From positions 11,842,001 through 11,906,000 of the forward strand of contig OZ176051.1 in assembly GCA_964247055.1 (NCBI GenBank): a stretch of 64,000 nucleotides of DNA. Direction: 5' to 3'. A model generated the notes under the pieces. That model was not told the DNA's origin. It made no database searches and saw nothing but the letters and a program-made list of their open reading frames with translations. The stretch is from Paragordius varius (lineage: Eukaryota; Nematomorpha). Positions 1-24,800 of this stretch are shown piece after piece (positions within the stretch are counted from its first letter, which is position 1; every line of letters begins with the position of its first letter). The translations under genes were made by a program, and so were the position numbers.

Positions 1-144
1 TATAAATAAATTGAAATTCACTTAAGTTTTCACACCGACGCTTGGACACTCAGTTGTTCTAGAGTCAATTTTAATCTCAGTTCCAGTTTTATTTATTGTC
101 AAAAAAATTTAATACGGTTCGGCTGCCAAACTTTGAAATAATAT

Positions 145-708
145 TATAGTCATGTATACTTTATTTTATCGAAAATTTATTTTTTTTCGTTAAATGGGTA
201 TAAATATTTGGTAAAGAATGGAAAAAAGAGCTCTATGTTATTAACCAAACCATATTCATTAAAAAAGTAAAAGTGTGGGGGGAAAGCGTCGGAAATCTTT
301 GGTAAAAAACGAAAATACACTAACAACTAACCCTTCACTTAAAATTATTGTATAAAAGGGTTGGAAAAATCGTAATTTTTATCTCAATTATAATTTTTTT
401 GTTTTGATATGGGAACGATTTTAAAAGGGATATTCACAATACATGCTACCTTTAAAATTATTATGATTTTCCCGGTTCCGGTTCCAAAATTTCAGGAACC
501 GCCCGGTTCTATTTTCAAATTCTTAAGAACCAACGTGGTTCCGGTTCCATTCAGGAACCGACCCAGTTCCGGTTCCACTTTATTGAACCGGTTCCAAGCC
601 TTGGTTAATACCATAGGGCTCTTGTTTTTCATTCTTTGCCAAATAATTTTACCCATTTAAGGAAAAAAAAGTAAATTTTTAATAAAATAAAGGGTACATA
701 CATGACTG
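145..708. mobile_element. Palindromic MITE, family D copy 1
   Basis: The two ends are inverted copies of about 100 bp each. The left end carries CGTTAAATGGGTATAAATAT followed by a TTTGGTAAAGAATGG segment and GAGCTCTATG; the right end carries the reverse complement near 600-705. Both ends run into a GTCATGTAT-like motif. A second, larger member lies at 35972-37335. There is no coding capacity, so this is a non-autonomous DNA element; superfamily unknown. Confidence 0.7.
468..597. repeat. Cluster of GGTTCC/GGAACC hexamers
   Basis: About ten GGTTCC or GGAACC hexamers, several as CCGGTTCCGGTTCC doublets, are packed into 130 bp inside family D copy 1. This is far GC-richer than the surroundings. 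It may be the terminal region of another DNA transposon nested in the MITE, or a set of binding sites; the sequence does not decide. Confidence 0.6.
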
Positions 709-1411
709 TACAGAAAATAAACATAGCAGATATTTTTTATTGTTTTGGTTTTCTCATAAATGAAAAGATGATTATGTTAAAAGTAAAGAGATACAGACGC
801 ATAAAAGCTAAAAGAATTTTTAATAAACAAACCATATTACAAATTTTCTACAAACTCTTTATTCCAAATTTAGGTTTTTTAATGAATAAATCAACTCTAT
901 TACTTTTTGCGACACAAAGGGATGATAATTATTTAAAAAATTGATATTTTGCAAATAGTTGCCCTTTTAAATATTATATATTTGTCTATTGCTTTTACCT
1001 TTTGTCTGTTTAATTTTATTTTCTTATATATGTTAGAATAATAATATCTATTAGAGTTTTTTAAAACAGGGCTTATGCAATCGCTTATATTCTTATTAAA
1101 AAATTTATTTTTATGAACTTGCAAAACATTATTGTTGATTAAAGACCCTATATAAACCATTATTAAACTATTTAAAAACCTTTATGATAAATTTTTAATT
1201 TGAAAGTTTAGTGCGTGATACCAATGTAAATCAAAATTTTTTTCAACTAAAAAATTATTCGTTCATTTATTCGTATATTGGGATAGGGTCACGAAACACT
1301 TTAATTTTTATAAATTCAAATATTTTAATCAAAAAATAAAGCCTTTAGTTGCTTTTGTCAAACATTTACTTGGCCGGGTATCAAGAATAATATAAATGTT
1401 TCCCATACTAG
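709..1411. other. AT-rich stretch without recognisable gene
   Basis: No exon with convincing splice sites, no RNA gene and no clear repeat ends were seen. The few short open frames have low-complexity composition (mostly I, N, K, F) and are not supported. Confidence 0.6.
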
Positions 1412-1571
1412 GAATGAGGGAGACAAAATGCAGTTTCGAAATTTATGTGATGCATCGTGCTATAAGTGGGGAAAACTTTATACCATTATAAAGGAAACGC
1501 AAAGTTTGGCTGATGATAGAGTAGAGTTGGAAAACATTGTTTATGTCGGTTGTGGTACAACTAAAATAGAG
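1412..1571 (+). other. Orphan exon-like block
   Basis: An acceptor-like ACTAG precedes a 160-nt open block that ends at GAG followed by GTAAAC, a good donor. It encodes about 53 residues, with MQFRNLCDASCYKWGKLY early and ENIVYVGCGTTKIE at the end. The composition looks more coding-like than the neighbourhood. I do not recognise the family, and no partner exon was found on either side before the LINE remnant at 2.4 kb. It could be a fragment of a mobile element gene rather than a host exon. Confidence 0.3.
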
Positions 1572-2369
1572 GTAAACGTTTCCTTTTATTCAATAAACGG
1601 TTTTTGAATCAATTTATAATTCGAAAGTCATTATAATGCATGTAAATAATGACGAAATAAAATGATAACATGTTATAACCACAAACGCAAATATAACAGA
1701 GTAGGCAATACCTGTGAAAAACTTGTATAGGGTAACATATATTTACTTGGTGCCCAAAAAAAATTTTATGAGGTCAACTAATAGATGTCAGCGAAAATAT
1801 CCAGACGATTAATTAGCACAGACTACACTTTGTTCATATGATAACATTAAATGACAATCACACACAAGTTAGTTTGCCAAAAACTAGCTCCTCTTGTTTT
1901 CAGTAAGCATGTCACATTACCGAAAACAACATTTGCGACTTGAATTGCTTTTCCTCTTTTATAAGGAGAAAAAGGCCGCTGAGAGCCATCGTTTGCTGAT
2001 AGAATCATATGGTGCATAAGATCCATGAATTGTATTTGAAAAGGGTTTCGTAAATGTAGAATTTATGACTTCGATATGAAGAGAATGGGAGCTATGTAAT
2101 ACCACACAACTGCGAAGATAAGGTTCGAGTATTGGTTAGACCTAACTCAAACTCCAGGGTAATTGGCAGAATCATTATATACGAGCTATGGGACAACCAT
2201 TATACTCGGTCTTTATTTATTAAATCCCAAGCGAAAAAATACTCACTTTACATGCCAAGGCCAAGTCGTTTCGACGAGAATACAATTTTCTATGTGGGAC
2301 CAGCACTCTAGTATGTATTATAAACTTATCACGCTATGCAACCGTTAATACACACCGCTATACCATAAA

Positions 2370-2630
2370 TCTAATTCAAAGCTTGGACCATAAAACGTGA
2401 CGAAGGTTTGATAAACGCGCATTTGAACTATGGTACTGGCGGAAAGCTTCAGAAATAACATGGAGAGACAAAATAAAAAATTCAGTTCTCAAAAGATAAA
2501 TCCCAATGGCTCTACCGGTCATTGCCTCAAATCAAAGTTATCGTATTTTAGACATACTATTAGGGCATAAAATTTATAATCTAATCAAAGAAAGCGCGGC
2601 GTTGTAAAATACACTGGGAAAAAATTTTAA
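2370..2630 (+). pseudogene. Decayed LINE 3' fragment (reverse transcriptase C-terminus)
   Basis: Broken frames here match the C-terminal part of the LINE at 56415-57690. WTIKRDEGLINA, WYWRKASEITWRDKIKN and LKSKLSYFRH align with WTIKKTDEKYINA, WCWRKALQITWKDKVKN and LKMKLSYFGH of that copy. Several stops and shifts are present and both ends are indistinct. It is an old 5'-truncated non-LTR retrotransposon relic with no expected function. Confidence 0.65.
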
Positions 2631-2639
2631 CTTACAACA

Positions 2640-4946
2640 CAAACTCTTTATTATAAATAATATCCCCTTACAACAGTTATTGGCGCCATTTATTTACGAA
2701 AACGCTATAAATCCATTTAGCTTCATACAATGCAACCTATAAACGACCGGAATGAAGCTGAAAGGATGGCAAAACGATTTGACTGTATGACAATTCATCT
2801 CGCACAGCAAAACCAGGACACCTTGCTTTAGGATTTTTTTCTTATTCGCTTACTCTCCTAACCTAACGAGTCTATTAACACTCCGCATCAATGGAGCACG
2901 TGCTGGCCAAGCTGGCCCGATTAATTTTAAATATGGTGGAAAATATGAGGAATGGATTTCCAGACAATCATTTTTCTATCATGTTATCCCAATAAAACAA
3001 TGGGCAATATTTTGAATAAAATAATTGAGTACCCTTTAAAATTTATATCTTTTTCCTGGGAATGTATTATTATCATGATAGTTTTGGGCTTTACGAGTGA
3101 TTTAAAAAGTCTATAAAAAAGCTAAATCTGTGCATATTATAATAATTTTTTGGTGGACTCTAAATCCTTCATTCCAATAAAATTTTAAAATAGATCATGT
3201 ATAATTACATGTCAACACCGAAAATCAAATTTTTGGACCTTCTGAAATGGATAGTTTTCTTAAATAAAGGCGGTCGAGATTTTGCGATATAATTTTTAAT
3301 ATATTCTTACGAAAATATTTTTTAAAAATGCATACTCATTTTAAAAATTTAATTATTTGCAAAATGTCAAACCGTTATATTTGGTATTTCTAAGCAAAAT
3401 GGAAACATTTTAAACAATTCAATTTATAAATCACTTTTCATATAATTTTATGATGCGTAACGTTTCTATCACCTCAAAATTCAGATTTAAACATTAGTTA
3501 ATTTTATATTTAATTTGAATTTAAAGGCGTTTTCTTTTTAATTCTGATGTTATAGAAATATTCAGGATCATTGAATTGTAAGAAAAATCGTCCGTTTTCA
3601 TTATGCTCTAAAATATTATATTTTGCTTAAATGTTAGTTGATAAATTTTACCATTTGAAAGCCCTAATTGTACCTCTAAAAAAAGTTTGTTAACAAGTTT
3701 AGGATTCTAAAACATAATTTGAAGTATTTGGCGGCTAATAGTTTGACATGGATTTTCATCGTTTTCTATTTTACGCCTAAAAGGCCACAATGCATATTTT
3801 GAAATTTTGTCTAGATTTACATAAACTTATTTACATTTGAAATTTTGTAGGCTACCCTCAAAATTAATCATATGTGAACAATAAAATTTTTAAGTTTAAC
3901 AATGAAAATATCTTGTAAAAGATAATGTTTAAATATGAATTAAGTGCTTAAGAGAGGAGTTGATAATTTGTATATATTATAATGAATTTTATACAAATCG
4001 ATTGTTTTTTCCATATACTAGCCTATTTTGCCAAATGGGGGGGAAATTACAATGCACATCGAAACGGACTAAAATGATCCTAATTTATCATGTTGCATTA
4101 AGCAGATAAATGTTAACAAAATATTTTTCAAAAAGTCATCGCATATTTTTACATGCAAATTTTATTGTGAAATTTGCTATAAACCAATATGCCAATGATT
4201 TTTTACGAATATTAAATGTCATATATAATAAATATTGTAGTATGTTATTCTAATATCCAGTAGAGAGAAATATTATTTTTGCAATTATAAATTTATTTAA
4301 TATATACAAAATAGAATTATGGAGATAGCATAATGTCGACTTTCCCTATCTTTTTGTTGATTTTTTATCTCTATAGGCATTAGAACGTTCCTCTTTTCTA
4401 AAAACGAAAATTTTAAAATATATTTTAAAAATTGATTATTGTATAAATATTTTTATAAAATTACTAATTCACACAAAAGAATAAATATTAAAAAAAAACT
4501 TTGGACTCCTAGAATTCTGACGTCGATGCTTATGGCTAGATTTTTCCTTATGAGCCAATTCTTGTGGGTGTTTATCATCAGATGATCTATTCCACACATA
4601 AATTTAACTTTTATCTGAAATATTATTTATAAAAGTGATTTCTTATTTTAATTTTATTTAATTATATAATTATAAGAGAATAATTGAAAATCTAAACTTA
4701 AATAAGAAGGAAAACCAACGGCTATAACACCATCATAATCAGATGGTGCCAAAAACAAGAAATATAACGGAATTTAGTAAAACCAACGAAATTTATTAAT
4801 TTTAACAGTGCTAAACGTAACTAAAATTTAAAATTTACCTTAAGTTTTATACCATTATTTTTATCACACAATATATTTCACTTAATATAATAAGATCCAA
4901 AATTATAAATTAAAAAAACTTTCATACTTACTTTATGTGCTATTAA
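2640..4946. other. AT-rich intergenic DNA
   Basis: About 2.3 kb downstream of the U2SURP stop codon. Nothing gene-like was seen. Some phrases, such as the stretch near 3230-3290 with GTCGAGATTTTGCGATAT, recur loosely near 31070-31110, which suggests old dispersed repeats. Confidence 0.5.
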
Positions 4947-17934
<12,988 letters not shown>

Positions 17935-17959
17935 GTCGGTCGATATATCTGAGCTCTTT

Positions 17960-18863
17960 TTACGGATCTTACATTAAAACAACTGGAAATTCACATGTAA
18001 CCTGGATATTAAATATGGACAAAACCAAAGTTATGACAACATCCGAATTATCAATTAAAAAATTTCCTCTCACAATGGGAGAACTTGAAATAGTAGACAA
18101 ATACAAATACTTAGGAGTCTGGTTCTCTAAAAAAGGATGTATAGATCTAAACGCAATGAACAGATTGAACAATACCCAGGAAATATTCGGTGAAATGCGC
18201 CAACTCTGGAGTTCAAAAATTCTTAGCAAACAACTGAAATTACGACTTTTTAAGGCATGTATAATAACAAAAATTACATATGGCTTCTCAGTATGGCCAA
18301 TAAAAAGAAAAACCTTACACAGAACTCAAATATTCATCAACAAAGCCTTAAGGAAAATAATGGGATATTCCTATCAAAACCACTCATTAATATCCAATGC
18401 AGCACTTTACGCCGAAACAAAATGCATTCCCTTAGAATACGCTATCCCCCTAGCAGGATTAAATGTTATGGCACATCAAATTAAAAGATCTAACATAGGC
18501 CCACTGTGGGAAGCGCTATCATGGAAAGATAATAACACCGAAAATTACAAACAAGACAAAACTACTTGGCTAGGACGCATCTTAACATTTCTTTCAAGAT
18601 TCGATTTGAACGAAAACAAATTTATTCAGTTAGTTAAACAAAACAATTGGAAAAAAACGGCCGAAGAATGCAAATTACAAATAATTGCTATGTGTTTGTT
18701 AGACCACGAGGAAAAGAAAGAACAAAAAAAGCTTAGAAAAATTAAAAAATCAAGAACCGATAATGATAATATGTGGATAACGCTTACACTCGAGACCTTA
18801 GGGTTCCTTTTTTCTCTTTACTCTTCTTTGCGAAATTTAAAAAAAAAAAATATATATATTTAG
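17960..18863 (+). mobile_element. 5'-truncated LINE, 3' part of reverse transcriptase
   Basis: An uninterrupted 282-residue frame from 18015 to 18863 carries LINE motifs just after the polymerase centre: MDKTKVM, a YKYLGVWFSKKG segment, LKLRLFKACIITKITYG and INKALRKIMGY. The catalytic YADD part is missing, so the copy is 5'-truncated; it ends in an A-rich tail. The open frame and cleaner base composition suggest a fairly recent insertion. The tail motifs differ from the LINEs at 50.2 and 56.4 kb, so this is another family. It sits about 30 bp upstream of the U2SURP start and 560 bp upstream of Seh1. Confidence 0.75.
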
Positions 18864-18865
18864 TA

Positions 18866-18968
18866 CAGTAGCATATGGTAAATAATTCAAATAAAAATAA
18901 AAAATAAAGTTTATAAATTGAAATAGGTTACAAATCTTAATCTTTTCTTACCATACGCTACTGTATAT
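18866..18968. repeat. Short inverted-repeat element
   Basis: TACAGTAGCATATGGTAA on the left is mirrored by TTACCATACGCTACTGTA on the right around an AT-rich 60-bp centre. It directly follows the LINE tail. It is probably a small MITE; part of the same end motif (TTACGCTACTGTA) appears near 28180. Confidence 0.6.
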
Positions 18969-19420
18969 AACGAATTTGATTTCCAAAACAGTCTAAACTT
19001 ATAATAATTTTTAAACTAAATTTTTTGGAACTTTAAAAACTGTACCTTAAATATATACGATAATATTAACTGAATCAAAATACTTTACGTACATCAAACA
19101 TTTTATTGCAAATAATTGGATTGGATTTAGAAATAACCATTTTTTTTTTCTTTTCTCCTTTGAAGATAACTAATTAAAACATCCATAAAATATAAATAAA
19201 ATATTTCAATATAATAAAGGTCATCCTAATAAATTTTTGAATAAATTTAAACCGATATAACTTTAAATATAACTTCCTTATTTATATTAGAATAAATCAA
19301 ACTTTTGTAATCAATGCCCCGTGAAGGCTATGCTGTGAAGGGGATTGGGGAGTCTTGTGCAGACTGAAACTGTCAAGTTAGATTGATCTTGTTTCACCCC
19401 TGATACTGATACTGATACTG

Positions 19421-21787
19421 ATGTTTGAAAATATTAGTCCAATTTCTGCGCTTCATAAAGACACAATATTTGATATTGCATTTGATTATTATGGAAAACG
19501 ATTGGCGACATGTTCAAAGGATCACACAATTAACGTATATTTTACCATAAGTAACTAGATATTTGATTACAATAATGATGATGGAAAATGGATATGTACG
19601 GCTAATTGGAAGGCTCATAATGCCCCAATTTGGCAAGTGAAATGGGCACATCCTGAATACGGACAAATTATAGCTTCATGTTCTTTTGACCGCACTGTTA
19701 ATATTTGGAAAGAAACCAGTAATAATTAGTAAAAGAGATAAACATTAATTTTCACTTAATACGCTTTATTACATAATGTTAAGAATATATTCAGGTTTTG
19801 CTGCAGAATTTACAAATTTATTTTTAAAGTTATGTTCGCTAATTTATATTAAATAAGGCTTTTCAGTTCTGTAAATTTGTTATACATTGAAAAAGCCGGT
19901 TAATTTATTTTAACCGGATATAAAAAATATATATTTTAAATAAGAACGGTGACATTAAGTAAATCACTTGATTAGGTTATTTTAATTTAAAAATACTTGG
20001 TAACATCTCAATATAACATTTATTTAATTTTCATATCACCTACACATTGTATATACATACATACCTATGATAATATTAAAAAAAGTGGTCACATAGAACT
20101 TCGCCCTTTAAAACCGTAACGGTTTGCTGTGTGTTCTTTTTGGGTCGCGCCTTTGGGAAGGTTGTAATGTAGAATCGTTTTTCTTCTTTTTGTTTGCATT
20201 ATCATTTATCAATATAATCTAGATCAGTGTTATTTAAACCACGGGCCACATGCGGTTTTAAAAGTTTCTATACTGATTCATTTATTTGTTTATACTCATT
20301 TAAAGTATAAATATCTGCATGTAAACAATTAGGCAAAAATTATTAAATCATATGAAGTACGGCCCTTGAGGCGAAAATGTTTTATTTGGCCCTTCAAATT
20401 TTTTTGGTGAGTACCCCACTGATTTAGATTATCGTTATCGTGATGAGCTCGTATATCATTATTGTTTGGAGTATTTTCATGGGTGGGTCAGCTATTTTGT
20501 GTCGGCGTATTTTTTACAACCCTTTCTATATCACGCTCTCTCAGTTGTCCATCATAAATCTCGCCCGCCCGAACCTAATTCGTTTTTTCTCTTTATCTGC
20601 TCGTTTATTATGGATTGGCGTCTAAGACGCTTTTCCAGGACTTTGGGTTTGTAATTCCATGCCAATAGATTGTAGGGTAATTTTTTAATCAGTAACTGAA
20701 AGGCGGTTTCTTTGGTCGTACAATAAACTGATTTTCGGTATGTCCATATGGTGTTAAAAGCTTCCTGTGAAATAATGTTGTGGGTTTTTATATCTTTTAA
20801 GAGTGGCGATCAACTTTTTTACCGTTCATTAACTTGGGATGTGGAGTTAGCGTTGTTTTACTCCAAACCATTCGATGCGAATGAAATACTGATTATTTAT
20901 TGACTTTTACAAAAGGTTGAAATAGCTTACCACACACATTACTTTTCAAACTCTTTGAAATCATAATTTAATACTTTAAACTTGATAATACGCAATATCT
21001 TCCGATTGTCAATTCCAATGCCCATGTTAAAAATCTATAATTTTGCATTTTTAAAATGCCTTACTATAAAGGTTTGTTTTAGGGTCCGAGAGTCGTAACT
21101 TGCGATAATTAGTCATATTTTAACAACTTTTCTTCCATTTCAAAAATGAACGATTTGAGTACATAACGCCCTTAAGCTCTTCACCATCCTAAAAGTAATG
21201 AATGAAAATAGTAGATATCCTTAAAGACAATAATTAATTAATTAAACATGACATTGCTGCTCAATAAGCCTTTTAAACATGTGATTAATTTACCAAAATT
21301 CCATATATAATACCATTTAAAAATATTTAATTTCACCTTTTCTACAAACGAGTACACATTCACTTCTAATGAATCAATCCCAAAACCAACTTAGCCGCGT
21401 CATCTCGTCTCCTCACGATAAATGAACCAACAGGTAATGCCAAAAAAATAAATTGGGTTTCGTGACATGGATATATATGGTAGGAAACAAACAACTATCA
21501 TACAACCAAATAAGGATAAAATTTTATAAAATAAATACGTCCAATTAAAACATATTTTTCCATTATTGCCATTTTTTCTAGTGATTATATGGATGATTCT
21601 TTTTCCAGGGTTATAGACTAGATATTTTATCTCTGAGATAAATAAAATTTTACACCAGCTCACAATTTGTATATACATTTTAACCCAACAGACGTTTGTA
21701 TGGATTAACTAGAATTAGATATATACCAACACCTTAAAATATGATGATTATTATGTATTCAGAGCTAATCTAGTTTATTTTTTGGTC

Positions 21788-21818
<31 letters not shown>

Positions 21819-24800
21819 TTGAATCATTTGCCAAAAAATATTTTCTACTAGATAATTTTCATATAGGTGCCATAAGCCATTTTTAATGCTTATTTTATCT
21901 CAAATTCATCGGTTTTTTTGAGTATATTACTAATTAAAACTCTTATGAAAAAAAATATATTTATATATTTTGTAAATTTTAATATACATATACATAGGTA
22001 TAACTCAAATCTCAAAAATTCCAATGAGTTTTTTATCACCAGCCAACAAAACTCATCAGTATCCTACTCAATGGATCAAAGTAGCTAGTTTAGTTGATTC
22101 AAAAAGCAGTGTTACCACCATAACGTTTGCTCCACATTACGATTTTCATATTTATTACAGGGAACATGTAAAATTCCCGGATTCAAAATTGACTTCTCCT
22201 AAAAAGTTTTTCTTTTTTTTGGAATTTTATGCATCAAAAATGAAATTATATAGACTAAACCGCAAAAAATATTAATATTTTTTTCAAAGCATCACCATAC
22301 TTGATATATATATATTATTTAATGGCGATTCTGATATATATAATTGATTGTGTTATTAATTTCACACTTTCCAATTTAAAACAATGAGTTAACCATAAAA
22401 TATCAAGTTGTACAGCGATCGTATTTAAAAAAAATATTTGTTCTTAAGTTTTTAATTAGGTTTTGTCCACGTGTAATTTCATTTTTTCATGTAATAACCT
22501 TATGACAAATTCTCCGAATTGCGTGGTATAATCATAATATATAAAAAATAATTAAATTATAAATGAATATATGAAAACTTATTTAACACACCATTACCTT
22601 TTGGGGTAGTTTTATACAGAGCGAATTAAATTTCAAATATCCCAAAAAAATTTAAGGTATTAAGGCAAATCAAAAATATGTTTTCTTTGGTCTTTTATTC
22701 GGATTATACGAAAAAAATCATCATCTCGAACTTTTTGCCGCTTTGTTTTACACTCGTTATATAAAAAAATTATTATGAATAAAGTTTTATACAACTAAAC
22801 ATAATCATTTGATATTTATATAATTTTTCCCATAGATCATATTTATTTAATCCTTGAATAAATTTTAAAAAAAACTAAAAAATATAAAAAACTATTATTA
22901 CTTTGGTTAGTTTTTTTCCTAAAAATCTCCCAAAAATAATATCTAGAAAAAATTATATAATCAACTATTTCCAAAAAAAACATTCTTCTAATTTTATCAT
23001 TGTAGAAAACGAAATTGAAAAAAATGTTAATATTGTTACATACCGAAAATGTTGAATTTTTTTGATTACTAACCACATAAATATAGACATTTAAACTGCA
23101 AAAATAATAAAAAATATGATAAAATAAGAAATTTTTTGTAAAATACCGATTTTGATATCTCTAATACAAGATTGTCGTCCGATAAAAATAGCTTTTGCAG
23201 GCCGCAGCTGACATATACATAGGCATTAATTACTTAATATTTTATTATATTTCAAACATAAGACTCTTAAATAGAAACACATTACTCTTAGAAAATTTGT
23301 TTAAGAGTAAGTAATATCAATTTTAGTAATACTAAAATGTTAGTATATCCATTGCAAATTTAGACGCCACCTATCAACCCTGTTGAATTATGTGAATGAA
23401 TATGATTTTGGGCTTTGTTTAATCACGGCAAGCAGTGATGGTATCTTGCGATTTTACGAAACGAATGACATAACTAATGTGGGTAATTGGTCATTAACCA
23501 AAGAAATTGTATACCTTACACCCGAAATTATAAGGGCAAATATTATGATGGCTAACTCTTGTGCGTTAAGGGATGAAAAAACTCATGTTGAATCTAATGA
23601 TGCCAAGTATATTTTAGGGGGATATTAATTAGAGTATGCATTTTAATGCTTGATTATTAACACTTCGATTCAAATTGGGGTATCTAAATACCCCAGACTC
23701 AAATTAGATTTATAAAAAACTACTGAAGGAAACGATCTCAATTTAAATATATGCTTCTATCCTAATAAAAATTATATAAATATCCCAAAATATTTAACTA
23801 AAATATTGTTTTGAAAAAAATGTTCCATGTCAAACTGCTTCGACGCCATTTTTATTTTACAAAATTTTTGCAAAATATCGTCTTCATTTAATTATAAGGG
23901 TAAAATTAAAGCTAAGTTTTTATTTAAATTACATCTAACATTGATAGAAATAAAAAAAGTGGTTTATTTTGTATTATTTTTTAATTTTACCATTTAACAC
24001 ATGTCACGTTAACGAAATTTTTACTACCTTTCGGTTTTAGCTTAAAATAAGTAATATCAAGTATTTTTGAATAAAATTTTTTATATATTTCGGATTAATG
24101 TTATATAAGTGCAAAATTTTGTCATGGTTTTTCCTTCTGTATTTTTTAAAGAATTTAATTTTAAGCCTGGGGTATCCAACTACCCCAATTTGAATCGAGG
24201 ACTGAATGAATGTGTTGTATCCAAGTGTTAAAGACACTATAGTTGTTGGGCAATTTGCAACACAGTGGTGTATGGATAAAACAATAAAATATTAAAAAAA
24301 CAATTTTATTACCTTTTCTTTTTCCATAAACTCCCGTGTTAAGAATTGCCCATCTATAGTGTGAAATAAGCAACCATTAAAATGCATTTGTATTATATCG
24401 ATGTATATTTGTTCAAATATAGAATTTTTTGTTTTTACTTTATATTATTTAAAATTCAGCAATCATTGAAATTTTATGTTTGATTACTAGAATAAATGTA
24501 AAAAATATAATTAAAATATAAACTGAAAATATATATACCAATATTAATATAAAATTGATTAATCTTTATTATAAATTCATATTTTTGTTTTATAAGTGCG
24601 CCTCCCTTACAACCTCGCACGAATCCCATTTATTCGGAAAACACCTTTAAAGAATCTGAATGCTTCATTAATGTTAATACTACATTGGCTTGGAGCACGT
24701 CACAGTATATACTATTTGCAAATTTTGAATTTCAAATTACAGTTACATTTTTTATATGATTATATTTAAAAAAGTTAGCTAATGTATTGTTTTAGTGTTG

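Noticed and set aside
3000-4900. A CRISPR-like or satellite array in the AT-rich region
   Set aside because: No regular spacing or repeated unit was found; recurring words are simple AT-rich phrases.
18015-18863. An intact 282-codon frame that could be a host gene
   Set aside because: The motif order (YKYLGV, LFKACIITKITYG, INKALRKIMGY) is that of a LINE reverse transcriptase after its catalytic motif, and there is an A-rich tail; the 5' part is missing.
20440-20654. Plus-strand hydrophobic frames resembling a small membrane protein
   Set aside because: The minus strand is more coding-like over the same bases, and the plus frames have no splice or start support.
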